Shown: positions 34,996 through 42,917 of the stretch, piece by piece | How positions within the stretch are numbered: the stretch's first letter is position 1 | Layout of the letters: each line of letters starts with the position of its first letter | Assembly: GCF_027622945.1 (NCBI RefSeq) | Contig: NZ_JAPZVQ010000007.1 | Location: 1 to 64,000, forward strand | Length of the DNA stretch: 64,000 nt | Source: Glycomyces lechevalierae | GTDB lineage: Bacteria; Actinomycetota; Actinomycetes; Mycobacteriales; Micromonosporaceae | Reading direction: 5' to 3' | The notes under the pieces: model-generated | What the model was told of the DNA's origin: nothing | Databases searched by the model: none | The model's input: the letters and a program-made list of their open reading frames with translations, nothing else | Position numbers and translations under genes: made by a program

Positions 34996-35742
34996 ATGGC
35001 CGAGCCCGCCAAGAAGCGCCGTGTCACCGTCGACCGCATCCGCCTGGTGTTCGATGCCGTCATGACCTTGACCGCGGTCGTCTCGATCGTCTTCGCCGTC
35101 ATGAAGGACCGGGAGGCCGACGAGAAGGCCGAGGACCTCGCACTTTCGCAGGAGCAGGAGCAGAGCCTCTCGGTGGAGATCACCAACCTCGTCCAGGAGG
35201 TGGACGAGGGCGACGCCGAGGTCGAGGCGCTGCAGTCCCAGCTCGACGAGCTCCAGGCGACGGACGCGCCGACCGGCGACCCGGTCTCCGGGGAAGCCAG
35301 CGGCTTCGTCGTCGAGGACACCGCCGTCGACAGCGAGCCCTGCGACAACTTCGGCTACGGAGACTGGGTCGAGCAGGCCGTCCAGTACGGCGGCGAGCCG
35401 TACTCGCGCGGGTTCAACTGCGGCATGGCCAAAGGCTCCTCGACCGACACGGGCGGCGGCTCGATCGACTTCCTCGTGCCCGCCGGCTCCACGAGCCTGT
35501 CCGGGCTCGCCGGGATCGACCAGAACTCCGACGCGACCGAGATGCGGGTGGCCTTCGCGATCTACTCGGTCCCCGACACGACCGACCCGATCTGGAGCGC
35601 CGAGCTCGGTTACGGCGACGTCGAATCGTTCGATGTGGACCTCGCCGGGGTCTCGCGGGTGCGTTTCGAGGTGACGATGCTCGACGCCGAGGAGGACGAG
35701 CGTTTCCAGGCCGGGTACGCGGACGTGCAGTTCACGGCGTGA
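34996..35742 (+). CDS. membrane-anchored coiled-coil protein with NPCBM-like C-terminal domain
   Basis: No named family is certain for this 248-residue protein. A short basic N-terminus precedes one membrane helix (VFDAVMTLTAVVSIVFAVM, about 17-35), so the rest is probably outside. Residues about 40-90 are highly charged and heptad-like (EQEQSLSVEITNLVQEVDEG, EVEALQSQLDELQ), a probable coiled coil. After a linker, the C-terminal 130 residues form a beta-rich domain with a Cys pair (SEPCDNFG, FNCGMAKG) and a strand pattern like NPCBM/discoidin-type carbohydrate-binding sandwiches (SIDFLVPAGSTSLSGLAGID, RVRFEVTM). It could be an oligomeric cell-surface binder. No operon partner is evident. Confidence 0.65.
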   Translation: MAEPAKKRRVTVDRIRLVFDAVMTLTAVVSIVFAVMKDREADEKAEDLALSQEQEQSLSVEITNLVQEVDEGDAEVEALQSQLDELQATDAPTGDPVSGEASGFVVEDTAVDSEPCDNFGYGDWVEQAVQYGGEPYSRGFNCGMAKGSSTDTGGGSIDFLVPAGSTSLSGLAGIDQNSDATEMRVAFAIYSVPDTTDPIWSAELGYGDVESFDVDLAGVSRVRFEVTMLDAEEDERFQAGYADVQFTA

Positions 35743-35899
35743 GCGCCCTCGGCTCGCCGTGCCGGGCGGGCCTCGCGTCACGCGTGATTTGTTCAAGCCG
35801 AGCGGGTGCCGCGGCCGATAGCGTCAGGCCAGGTCCGGTGGTCCGGGCCCGACCGTCTCGAATGGAGGCGGGCGTACGTCTATCGCGGAGGTGTTGGGA

Positions 35900-36373
35900 A
35901 TGCGTGAGATCACGACGTTCCTGTGGTTCGACGGCAAGGCCCTCGAGGCGGCCGAGCACTACACGTCGATCTTCGAGGACGGCAAGATCCTCGAGGTGGT
36001 CGAGAACGGCTCGGCCGGCCCGGGCGAGGCCGGGACGGTGCTCACGGTCGATTTCGAACTGGCGGGCCGCCGGTACATCGCGTTGAACGGCGGTTCCGGC
36101 GACACGTTCAACACGTCGGTGTCGCTCATGGTCCACTGCGAGACGGCCGAGGAGGTCGACTACTACTGGGCCCGGCTCTCCGAAGGCGGCGAGGAGGGCC
36201 CGTGCGGGTGGCTCAAGGACAAGTTCGGACTGTCGTGGCAGGTCACGCCGACGCTCATGTTCGAGCTCCAGAAGGACCCGAACCAGGTCAAGGCCCAGGC
36301 CGTGGTCGCGGCGATGCTGCGGATGGGCAAGCTCGACCCGGCCGAGCTCCAGGCGGCCTTCGACAACGCCTGA
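35900..36373 (+). CDS. VOC-family protein (PhnB / 3-demethylubiquinone methyltransferase-like fold)
   Basis: This is a cytoplasmic protein of 157 residues with a single PhnB-type vicinal-oxygen-chelate domain: TTFLWFDGKALEAAEHYTSI, then VDFELAGRRYIALNGG, CETAEEVDYYWARLSEGG and CGWLKDKFGLSWQVTP. The FLWFDGKAxEAAxFY opening is characteristic. Such proteins are usually annotated as 3-demethylubiquinone-9 3-methyltransferase-like, but they are not methyltransferases and their role is unknown. ATG 35900 is chosen because GGAGG (35887-35891) lies 8 bases before it. It is monocistronic. Confidence 0.85.
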   Translation: MREITTFLWFDGKALEAAEHYTSIFEDGKILEVVENGSAGPGEAGTVLTVDFELAGRRYIALNGGSGDTFNTSVSLMVHCETAEEVDYYWARLSEGGEEGPCGWLKDKFGLSWQVTPTLMFELQKDPNQVKAQAVVAAMLRMGKLDPAELQAAFDNA

Positions 36374-36391
36374 ATCGGCAATGCCTGACGT

Positions 36392-36425
36392 GTGAGGGCC
36401 GCCCCCGAGCGGGGGCGGCCCTCAC
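36392..36425. terminator. bidirectional terminator
   Basis: A 16-bp perfect stem (GTGAGGGCCGCCCCCG and complement) with a 2-base AG loop lies between the VOC gene and the convergent flavin oxidoreductase (stop 36455). Confidence 0.8.
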
Positions 36426-36454
36426 GGCTGCCGTGAATTCGCCAGGGGCGGTCT

Positions 36455-37750
36455 TCACACCGACTGCGGGAAGTCGAAGCACCGGTCGGGGTCGTAGGCG
36501 CGCTTGACCGCTTGGAGGCGGGCGAGGTTGGGGCCGTGGTACGCGGACTCCCATTCGCGCAGTTGCGGATCGGGGAAGTTCGGGTACACGCGCTGCGAGC
36601 TCTCGGCGTACGCGGCCTCCCAGGTCCGGTCGAGCCACGGGTCCCCGGCCGAGGCGGCGAGCTGGAGCAGGAACCGCTCGCCGCGGTGGGCGAACGCGGT
36701 CGCCGCCTCGGGAACGCGGTTGTACGCGCCGCCCATGGCCGTGAGATGGCACCGCCGCCGCGGCGCAGCGGCGAGGTCCGCGGCCAGCGCCTTGATCGTG
36801 TCGGGCCGCGCGGCCTGTGCGAAGAACATCGAGCGGGAGCGCAGGATCCCTTCGCTCGGCGCCGAGTCGAGCGCTTCGAACGAGCGCTTCAGTCGGTGGT
36901 AGGCCATGCCGCCGCGCACGTCCGTTTCGGGCATGACCCCGATCGAGTCGCAGAACCCTTGCAGCAGTTCGCGTGTCGGGGCCTCTCCAAGGAGCGAGGC
37001 GCCGAACAGCACGGCCTCCTCCCCCGCGGTGAGGTCGGCGGTGACCGCGTCGGGGAGGTCGGGGGCCCAGTCCTGCCAGGCCGCGAGGAGGTCCGCGACG
37101 GGCGGGCGCCGCCAGCGCAGTTCGAAGCGGGTGGCGACGGGTTCGGGCACGGTGTCGAAGGTCAGCGAGACGACGACGCCGAACTGGCCGCCGCCCGCTC
37201 CGCGCAGGGCCCAGAACAGGTCGGGTTCGCGCTCGGCGTCGCAGTCGACGGTCCGGCCGTCGGCGAGGACGACGCGGGCGCCGGTGAGCCGGTCGGCGGT
37301 GAGGCCGTGGACGCGGCCGAGGAGGCCGATGCCGCCGCCGAGTGCCAGGCCCGCGATGCCGACGGTGGCGCCGCATCCGGCCGGGATCGTGCGGCCGTGG
37401 GCGTGGAGCGCGGTGTAGACCTCGGCGAGGCGCGCGCCGGCGCCGATCACGGCGCAACTGCCGCTCACGGCAATGCCGTCGAGCGCGGCGAGGTCGAGCA
37501 CGATGCCGCTGGTCGAGGACCGGCCGGCGAAGCAGTGGCCGCCGCCGCGCGGGACGACCGTCGTGCCGGTGCGGCGGGCGTGCTCGATGCCGAGGGCGAC
37601 GTCGGTCTCGGAGCGGCAGCGGATGACCAGTGCGGGGCGCGCGTCCTGGTAGAGGGGGTCGGCGGGACGGCGGACGGTGTCGTATTCGGGATGGTCGGGG
37701 GTGACGAGGTCGCCGTCGAGTCGGGCGCGGAGCCGCGCGAGGTCGTTCAT
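36455..37750 (-). CDS. FAD-linked oxidase with BBE domain
   Basis: This is a berberine-bridge-enzyme-like flavoprotein of 431 residues. The PP-loop FAD-binding domain shows VVPRGGGHCFAGRSSTSGIV and IPAGCGATVGIAGLALGGGIG. The His of GGGHCF and the Cys of PAGCGATVG occupy the positions that give bicovalent 8-alpha-histidyl/6-S-cysteinyl FAD. The C-terminus (RAYDPDRCFDFPQSV) is the BBE domain, normally RxKxxYDPxNxF. No signal peptide is seen. Members oxidise sugars (carbohydrate oxidases) or secondary metabolites; a carbohydrate oxidase would fit the neighbourhood but this is unproven. Confidence 0.9.
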   Translation of the reverse strand: MNDLARLRARLDGDLVTPDHPEYDTVRRPADPLYQDARPALVIRCRSETDVALGIEHARRTGTTVVPRGGGHCFAGRSSTSGIVLDLAALDGIAVSGSCAVIGAGARLAEVYTALHAHGRTIPAGCGATVGIAGLALGGGIGLLGRVHGLTADRLTGARVVLADGRTVDCDAEREPDLFWALRGAGGGQFGVVVSLTFDTVPEPVATRFELRWRRPPVADLLAAWQDWAPDLPDAVTADLTAGEEAVLFGASLLGEAPTRELLQGFCDSIGVMPETDVRGGMAYHRLKRSFEALDSAPSEGILRSRSMFFAQAARPDTIKALAADLAAAPRRRCHLTAMGGAYNRVPEAATAFAHRGERFLLQLAASAGDPWLDRTWEAAYAESSQRVYPNFPDPQLREWESAYHGPNLARLQAVKRAYDPDRCFDFPQSV

Positions 37751-37803
37751 GCGCTGACGTTATCGGGCGCGGGACGGTCGGGTCTTGAACGATTCGTGCG
37801 TCC

Positions 37804-38640
37804 TCACCGCCGCGGCGGCATGAGGGCCCGGCCGGCGAGGAACGGGCGGTAGGAGGCCGCGTGGTCGTGCCCGCAGCCGCACCGGTCGACGCCGCCGTGG
37901 AGCAGCCGGCTGGGGCTGACGCCGGTGAGGCGCACGCATTCGCGGGCGAGGTGGGCGTGGTCGGCGTAGCCGGTGTCGGCCGCGAGGCCCGCGATGCCGT
38001 CGGCGTCGCGGCGGCCGCTCGGCGCGGCCCCGGCCTGCGCGAGGGCGAGGAACCCCTGGAACCGGAGGGTGCGCTGGAGTGCCTTGGGGCTCATGCCGAC
38101 CGCGTGGAGGCAGCGGCGCCGGAGCTGGCTGGGCGAGATCGCGAGCCGGTCGGCGAGAGCGCCGACCGGAACCGGGCTCCAGGGCATCAGCCGCCGCACG
38201 GCCTCGCGCATGAGCGGGTCGAGGACGGTGGAGGCGCGGAAGGCCCGGATGAGGTGCGCCTGCACGCGGGCGAGGGCCGCTTCGGCGCCGACGGCGCCGG
38301 CGATCTCCTCGGCGAGGCGGTCGGCCGTGCCGCCCCACAGGGATCCGAGGTCGATGCGCTGGTCCACGAGATCGTCGAGGACCTCGGGGAGCGGCGGGGC
38401 GGTGCCGGGGTGGAAGCGCACGCCGACCAGGACGGTGTGCGGCGGCAGGACCTCGAGGCTGGGGCCGGTGAGCGGCCCGAGGAGGCGGGGGCGGCCGCCG
38501 ATGGGGAAATGCAGTTCGACGCCGCCCGTGGGCAGGTGCCGCTGGGCGTAGGCGAGGGCCCCGGTGCGCTGGATCCAGACGGTGCGGACCACCGCGGCCA
38601 GTGCGGGGTCGGGGGCCCGTTCGACGTACGACTCGTCCAC
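37804..38640 (-). CDS. AraC-family regulator (DUF6597-type N-domain)
   Basis: This is a transcription factor of 278 residues. The N-terminal domain (HLPTGGVELHFPIGGRPRLL, GVRFHPGTAPPLPEV, LDDLVDQRIDLGSLWG) is the type common in actinobacterial AraC proteins annotated DUF6597. The C-terminal HTH pair reads GALADRLAISPSQLRRRC and IAGLAADTGYADHAHLAREC, ending in a Cys/His-rich tail (RCGCGHDH), an unusual feature that could bind metal. The start is GTG 38640. It is divergent from the TetR operon with only 67 bases between starts, so both promoters overlap the same control region. Confidence 0.85.
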   Translation of the reverse strand: MDESYVERAPDPALAAVVRTVWIQRTGALAYAQRHLPTGGVELHFPIGGRPRLLGPLTGPSLEVLPPHTVLVGVRFHPGTAPPLPEVLDDLVDQRIDLGSLWGGTADRLAEEIAGAVGAEAALARVQAHLIRAFRASTVLDPLMREAVRRLMPWSPVPVGALADRLAISPSQLRRRCLHAVGMSPKALQRTLRFQGFLALAQAGAAPSGRRDADGIAGLAADTGYADHAHLARECVRLTGVSPSRLLHGGVDRCGCGHDHAASYRPFLAGRALMPPRR

Positions 38641-38671
38641 GTTCGGAGGCTACACCTGGGCGTCCTTCCGT

Positions 38672-38701
38672 TTGACACCGGTAGCTCAATTGAGCTACTG
38701 T
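38672..38701 (+). promoter_or_regulatory. promoter with embedded 18-bp palindromic operator
   Basis: TTGACA (38672-38677) and TACTGT (38696-38701) are 18 bases apart. The perfect palindrome GTAGCTCAATTGAGCTAC (38681-38698) fills the spacer. The -10 box ends 6 bases before the TetR ATG, so the expected transcription start falls on the ATG. A second, degenerate copy (AGCTCGATTGAGCC) lies inside the first codons at about 38723-38736. Confidence 0.65.
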
Positions 38702-38707
38702 CAGCTT

Positions 38708-39346
38708 ATGCAAGCTGAAAAGAGCTCGATTGAGCCACCGGTGAACGCGCTGACCGTGACCGAGGCGGCGCGGCGCACGCAGATCGTCGCCGCCGCGATC
38801 GCGACCGTCGCGGAACTGGGCTACGCCCGCGCCTCCTTCGCCAAGATCGCCGACCGCGCGGGCCTGAGCAGCACCAGCCGCATCTCCTACCACTTCGCCG
38901 GCAAGGACGACCTCCTGCGCGCCTGCGTCGAGGAGATCACCCGCATCGCGACCGAGTACATGCGGCCGCGCATCGACGCGGCCGAGGGGTACGCGGCGAA
39001 ACTCCGCGCCTCCATCGAATCCAACCTGGAACTCCTGGTCGAGCGCCCCGCCGAGCTGCGGGCGCTCGTGGAGATCCTCCGCAACGTCCGCGACGCCGAA
39101 GGCGGTCTCGGCGACGCCGGACTGACCGCCCGCACACGGCGGTACGCCGACCATTTCCGGGACGGCCAGCGCGCCGGGGAGTTCGGGGCGTTCGACCCCG
39201 AGGTGATCGCGCTGGCGCTCACCGGCGCGATCGACGCGTTCGTGGGCGCCGGTCCCGAGGGCGTCGACATGCGCCGCGCCGCAACCGAACTCGCCGACGC
39301 GTTCGAGCGGATCACCCGGCCCGGCACGGAAGGAGCACGGTCGTGA
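38708..39346 (+). CDS. TetR-family transcriptional regulator
   Basis: This is a TetR-type repressor of 212 residues. The N-terminal HTH domain reads RRTQIVAAAIATVAELGYAR, then FAKIADRAGLSSTSRISYHF, and a helical ligand-binding domain follows. The start is probably ATG 38708, leaderless because it sits 6 bases after a TACTGT -10 box and has no Shine-Dalgarno; GTG 38741 is the alternative. It heads an operon with a membrane protein and a flavin monooxygenase (overlapping start/stop codons). A perfect palindrome in its promoter suggests autorepression. The effector is probably the monooxygenase substrate, a typical xenobiotic or antibiotic response arrangement. Confidence 0.9.
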   Translation: MQAEKSSIEPPVNALTVTEAARRTQIVAAAIATVAELGYARASFAKIADRAGLSSTSRISYHFAGKDDLLRACVEEITRIATEYMRPRIDAAEGYAAKLRASIESNLELLVERPAELRALVEILRNVRDAEGGLGDAGLTARTRRYADHFRDGQRAGEFGAFDPEVIALALTGAIDAFVGAGPEGVDMRRAATELADAFERITRPGTEGARS

Positions 39347-40008
39347 ACAGTGTGCGAGACGAACCCGGCGTGAAGGACGGCATGCGGGCGCTCCTCCGCC
39401 GCAACGCGGCCACGGTCCTGTTCGACCTGGTGCTGCCGATGGCCGTCTACTACGGGCTGCGCGCCGCAGGGGTCGGCCAGTGGTGGGCCATGATGGCCGG
39501 CATCCTGGTGGTCGTTCCCCGTGTGGCCCATCAGCTCTTGACCCGCCGCCGCTTCGACGTGATGGCGGTCTTCACGCTCAGCGTGATCGTGTTCAGCCTC
39601 GTCATCGGGCTGCTCACCGACGACCCGCGCGCCCTCGCGGTCCGCGAAGGCTGGGTCGGTTCGCTGCTGGGCCTGTTCGGCGCGTGGATGATCGTGAGCG
39701 TCGGGATCGGACGCCCGGCACTGATGGTCCTCGGCCGGGGCATCGCCGAGACCAAGACCGGCGAGGCCGGGGCCGCGAAATGGGCGGCGCGGTGGGACCA
39801 CGACCGCGCCTTCCGCCACGGCATCCGCGTGCTCACGGCGGTGTGGGGCGTCCTGCTCCTGGCCGCCGCCGCGGTGAACCTCGTGCTCATCTACACGCTG
39901 CCGGTGGACCTCATCGCCGCGGTCTCGAACGGCGCGTACTGGGCGATCCTCGCCGCAGCGCTGGCGTTCCACCTGTACTACACGAAGAAGGTCGATCTCC
40001 GTGCCTGA
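39343..40008 (+). CDS. VC0807-like integral membrane protein
   Basis: This 221-residue polytopic membrane protein has about six helices: TVLFDLVLPMAVYYGLRAAG, WWAMMAGILVVVPRVAHQLL, DVMAVFTLSVIVFSLVIGLL, then two or three more near the C-terminus (VWGVLLLAAAAVNLVLIYTL, AYWAILAAALAFHLYY). The layout matches the VC0807 family, whose function is unknown. Its GTG at 39343 overlaps the TetR stop (GTGA) and its own stop overlaps the monooxygenase start, so all three are coupled. It could be involved in uptake, export or membrane anchoring for the monooxygenase pathway; this is inference. Confidence 0.8.
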   Translation: MNSVRDEPGVKDGMRALLRRNAATVLFDLVLPMAVYYGLRAAGVGQWWAMMAGILVVVPRVAHQLLTRRRFDVMAVFTLSVIVFSLVIGLLTDDPRALAVREGWVGSLLGLFGAWMIVSVGIGRPALMVLGRGIAETKTGEAGAAKWAARWDHDRAFRHGIRVLTAVWGVLLLAAAAVNLVLIYTLPVDLIAAVSNGAYWAILAAALAFHLYYTKKVDLRA

Positions 40009-41452
40009 GTACCGCGCGGACGTCCTGGTCGTCGGCGCGGGCCCGACGGGCCTGGCCGCCGCCGCCGAACTCGCGCTCGCCGGGGTCGGCGCGGTCGTGA
40101 TCGACGCGCTCCCGGGGCGCTCGGGGCAGTCGAAGGCGCTCGCGCTGCAGCCGCGCTCGGCGGAACTGCTTGACGCGCGGGGGTGGCTGGAGCCGCTGCG
40201 CCCGCACGTCCACGCGCGGCTTCCCAAGGGGCACTTCGCAGGTCTGCCGCTCGACTACGCGGCGCTGGAGACGCGCTTCCCGCATCAGATCGCGGTCGAG
40301 CAGGCCCGGATCGAGGAGGTGCTGGAGGAGCGGGTCGCCGCGGCGGGGTCGCCCGTGCGGTGGTCGCACGCGTGCACCGCCGTCCGCCAGGACGATGACG
40401 AGGTCACGGTCGCGGTCGAGACCCCCACGGGCCCAATCGAGTTCACCGCGCGGTACCTGGTGGCCGCGGACGGCGCGCACAGCGCGGTGCGCCGCGCGCT
40501 CGGCGTGCCGTTCCCGGGCCGGGCGGCGCGGATGCGCATGGCCGTCGCGGACATCGTGCTGGCGCGCCGGCCGCCCGGGCTCGCCGACGAGTGGGCGCCG
40601 CCCGAGTTCGGCGGCGGCGGGTTCGGGTACCTGCTGCCGCTCGGCGGCGGCGTCCACCGGGTCCTGTTCGGCGGCGAGGAGCAGCAGTCGCTCGACCGGT
40701 CCGAGCCGGTGACCGCCGCGGAGGTGCAGCGCGCGCTCGAAGCGGTGCACGGCGACGGCGTCGAGGTCGGTGAGGTGCGGTGGGGTTCGCGGTTCAGTGA
40801 CGCGTCGCGGCAGGTCGAGCGCTACCGGCACGGGCGGGTCCTGTTCGCCGGGGACGCCGCGCACCTCCACCTTCCCGCGGGAGGACAGGGCCTCAACCTG
40901 GGTCTGCAGGACGCGTTCAACCTCGGCTGGAAGCTGGCCTCGGTGGTGCGCGGCCGCGCCTGGACCTCGCTGCTGGACACGTATCACGACGAGCGGCATC
41001 CGGTCGCGGCCCGCGTCCTGGTCAACACCCGGGCGCAGGGCGTGCTCACCGTCCCCGACCCGGACCTGCTGGCCGTGCGGGAGGTCCTGGGCGACCTCCT
41101 CGCCGATCCGGCCGCGAACCGGCGCGTCGCCGGGGAGATCTCCGGCATCGACGTCCGGTACCCCGGCGCGGATCCGCTGCAGGGCAGGCGGCTCCCCGAC
41201 GACCTCGCCGAGCAGGCCCGCGCGTCGCTGCTTGCCGCCCGCCCGGTCCTCATCGGACCCGAGGTCCTCCGCGAGATCGCGGAGCCCTGGGGCGACCGGG
41301 TCGACTTCGCTTCCGCGTCAGCGACGGGAATCCTGGTCCGGCCGGACGCCTACATCGGCTGGGCCGCTTCAGGACCGCACGATATCGATGGCCTCACCGG
41401 AGCCCTCGCGCACTGGCTCGGGGCGCCGGTCCCCCACTCGACGCTCCGCTGA
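40001..41452 (+). CDS. FAD-dependent aromatic monooxygenase (Rox/PHBH-like)
   Basis: This is a class A flavoprotein monooxygenase of 483 residues. The FAD-binding GxGxxG is VVGAGPTGLAAAAELALAG at the N-terminus, the DG motif is YLVAADGAHSAVRRALG (about residue 160), and the GD motif is RVLFAGDAAHLHLPAGGQGL (about residue 285). The C-terminal thioredoxin-like domain ends near HWLGAPVP. GTG 40001 overlaps the upstream stop. It resembles rifampicin monooxygenase and polyketide hydroxylases; with a TetR repressor in the same operon, detoxification of an aromatic antibiotic is plausible. Confidence 0.9.
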   Translation: MPEYRADVLVVGAGPTGLAAAAELALAGVGAVVIDALPGRSGQSKALALQPRSAELLDARGWLEPLRPHVHARLPKGHFAGLPLDYAALETRFPHQIAVEQARIEEVLEERVAAAGSPVRWSHACTAVRQDDDEVTVAVETPTGPIEFTARYLVAADGAHSAVRRALGVPFPGRAARMRMAVADIVLARRPPGLADEWAPPEFGGGGFGYLLPLGGGVHRVLFGGEEQQSLDRSEPVTAAEVQRALEAVHGDGVEVGEVRWGSRFSDASRQVERYRHGRVLFAGDAAHLHLPAGGQGLNLGLQDAFNLGWKLASVVRGRAWTSLLDTYHDERHPVAARVLVNTRAQGVLTVPDPDLLAVREVLGDLLADPAANRRVAGEISGIDVRYPGADPLQGRRLPDDLAEQARASLLAARPVLIGPEVLREIAEPWGDRVDFASASATGILVRPDAYIGWAASGPHDIDGLTGALAHWLGAPVPHSTLR

Positions 41453-41466
41453 CCTGGTGCATGCGA

Positions 41467-41495
41467 ACGGCCCCCGCCGCAAAGGCGGGGGCCGT
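41467..41495. terminator. bidirectional terminator
   Basis: A 12-bp perfect stem ACGGCCCCCGCC / GGCGGGGGCCGT with a GCAAA loop lies between convergent stops at 41452 and 41506. Confidence 0.8.
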
Positions 41496-41505
41496 CGCAC
41501 TCGCT

Positions 41506-42168
41506 TTAGGACTCGCTGTCGGCCTTCAGGGCCTCCCACACCGGCTCGGTGTCGAGGTCGGCCGCGAGGCCCACGATCTGCTCGACGGTCACGTCGACCT
41601 CGTCGCCGTCCATGTCGCCCCACCACACGTTGGCGACGGAGCCGTCAGGGAAGAACGCGGCCGCCTCGATGTAGGTCGAGTCGGTCGTCCACGCGACCAC
41701 GGTGCCGTCCTCGAGCTCGTTCTCACCGCACTCGGTGTCGGTGTCGCGGCAGTGGAGGAGGTAGTGCATGTCGAACTCGGCGCCGTCGGACACGTCCTGG
41801 ACGCCGGTCGAGATCCCGCCCGGCACGTACAGCGCGGTCTCGAGGCCCTCGCCGGTCTGGTCGACGTAGAAGTCGGCGCGGAACTTGCGCTGCACCGGCG
41901 TCTCGTTCTGGCCGTCGATGAAGTAGTTCTGGAGGCGCTTCATCTCGAGGGAGGAGTCGAAGGTCCAGTCCTCGAAGTGCTCGGTCAGGGCCTCGACGGT
42001 CTCGGCGTGGGCCTCCTCGGTGAACTCGTCCTGGACGAAGTCCCACTGCTCGGAGTACTCCCAGCCTTCGGCGGGGATCTCCGGGTCGCCCGCGGCGGCG
42101 GCCGTCGCGGGGAGCAGGATCGCGGCGGCGGAGGCCACGACTACAGCGGATTTCTTGATCGATGACAT
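41506..42168 (-). CDS. secreted acidic protein, function unknown
   Basis: I do not recognise a family. It has 220 residues with a Sec signal peptide (SAVVVASAAAILLPATAAA, cleavage near AAA-GD). The mature protein is strongly acidic (many Asp and Glu, few basic residues). It carries one Cys pair (LHCRDTDTECGE) and a repeated aromatic/acidic pattern (WEYSEQWDFVQDEF, HFEDWTFDSS, VWWGDMDGDEVDV). No repeat, lipobox or cell-wall anchor is seen, so it is probably released. GGAAGG precedes the ATG. It is monocistronic. Confidence 0.7.
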   Translation of the reverse strand: MSSIKKSAVVVASAAAILLPATAAAAGDPEIPAEGWEYSEQWDFVQDEFTEEAHAETVEALTEHFEDWTFDSSLEMKRLQNYFIDGQNETPVQRKFRADFYVDQTGEGLETALYVPGGISTGVQDVSDGAEFDMHYLLHCRDTDTECGENELEDGTVVAWTTDSTYIEAAAFFPDGSVANVWWGDMDGDEVDVTVEQIVGLAADLDTEPVWEALKADSES

Positions 42169-42372
42169 GAAAGTCGCCTTCCAGTAGGTTCAGCGGGTTC
42201 CTCCTGATTAGATGCGCGTTCCCGACCGAAACGTTGCCCCGAGGGCAGAAGTTTCCTTCGCGCGTGTTGCCGCGGCGTTGCCGTTCCCGTTGACGCCCGC
42301 GCAACGGCCGGTGGGGTGGACTGGCCCCCTCGGGCCGGGTCCCTGCCGGCCGCTGTGAAAGGACGGACCCTG

Positions 42373-42732
42373 ATGGACACCTTCAAGAAGACGGCCAAGT
42401 GGGCGATCATCGTCGTCACCGGGCTGCTCGGGATCATCCTGCTCGGCGGCGGCAAGATCCAGTCCGGGACGCTCATGGTCTTCGCGGCCTTCGCCCTCGC
42501 AGTGCCGAACCGGCACCGGCTGCCCGTGTGGGTCCGCCTCGGGCTGCTGTGCGCGCTGTACGCGCTGGTGACGTGGAACGTCTCCACGACCGATCTCCCG
42601 AACGACGCGAACGACATGTGGGGCTCGTGCGAGCCGGAGGTCGCGGGCTTCTACGCGCCCACCGGGATCGGCCTCCTGGACCGGGCCTTCTACATCTTCG
42701 GCGTCTTCGTCGCCCAGGCCGCGCCGTCCTAG
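42373..42732 (+). CDS. small membrane protein, function unknown
   Basis: This is a protein of 119 residues with three hydrophobic segments (WAIIVVTGLLGIILLGGGKI, the SGTLMVFAAFALAV region, WVRLGLLCALYALVTW) and a C-terminal hydrophobic tail (LLDRAFYIFGVFVAQA). One Cys is seen in WGSCEPEV. ATG 42373 has AAAGGA about nine bases before it; an in-frame upstream start at 42316 lacks a signal. No family is recognised. It is isolated between the secreted acidic protein and the GH95 gene. Confidence 0.6.
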   Translation: MDTFKKTAKWAIIVVTGLLGIILLGGGKIQSGTLMVFAAFALAVPNRHRLPVWVRLGLLCALYALVTWNVSTTDLPNDANDMWGSCEPEVAGFYAPTGIGLLDRAFYIFGVFVAQAAPS

Positions 42733-42742
42733 GCCTCCCGGC

Positions 42743-42767
42743 CGCCCCGGGCACTTCGCTCGGGGCG
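42743..42767 (+). terminator. terminator after the small membrane protein
   Basis: CGCCCCGGGC / GCTCGGGGCG form a 10-bp stem with one G-T pair and an ACTTC loop, 10 bases after the stop. Confidence 0.6.
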
Positions 42768-42826
42768 CGCCCGTTGATCGGATGATTCTCGGGCCCCGTG
42801 CCGCCGAAGTTGATCTTCGCGGTGCA

Positions 42827-42879
42827 ATATCGACATACTTGACTTAATAGATCCAACCTTTATAGACTGTCGTCGATAT
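42827..42879 (+). promoter_or_regulatory. GH95 promoter flanked by inverted ATATCGAC / GTCGATAT sites
   Basis: TTGACT (42839-42844) and TATAGA (42861-42866) are 16 bases apart, a good sigma-70-type promoter 40 bases before the GH95 gene. Perfect 8-bp inverted sites ATATCGAC (42827-42834) and GTCGATAT (42872-42879) bracket it. The same GTCGATAT occurs in a palindrome at 52792-52806 upstream of the sugar ABC operon. Confidence 0.55.
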
Positions 42880-42917
42880 CCGCTGCCGCGCTCGCGGCCA
42901 CCCCCCGGAGGATCGAC

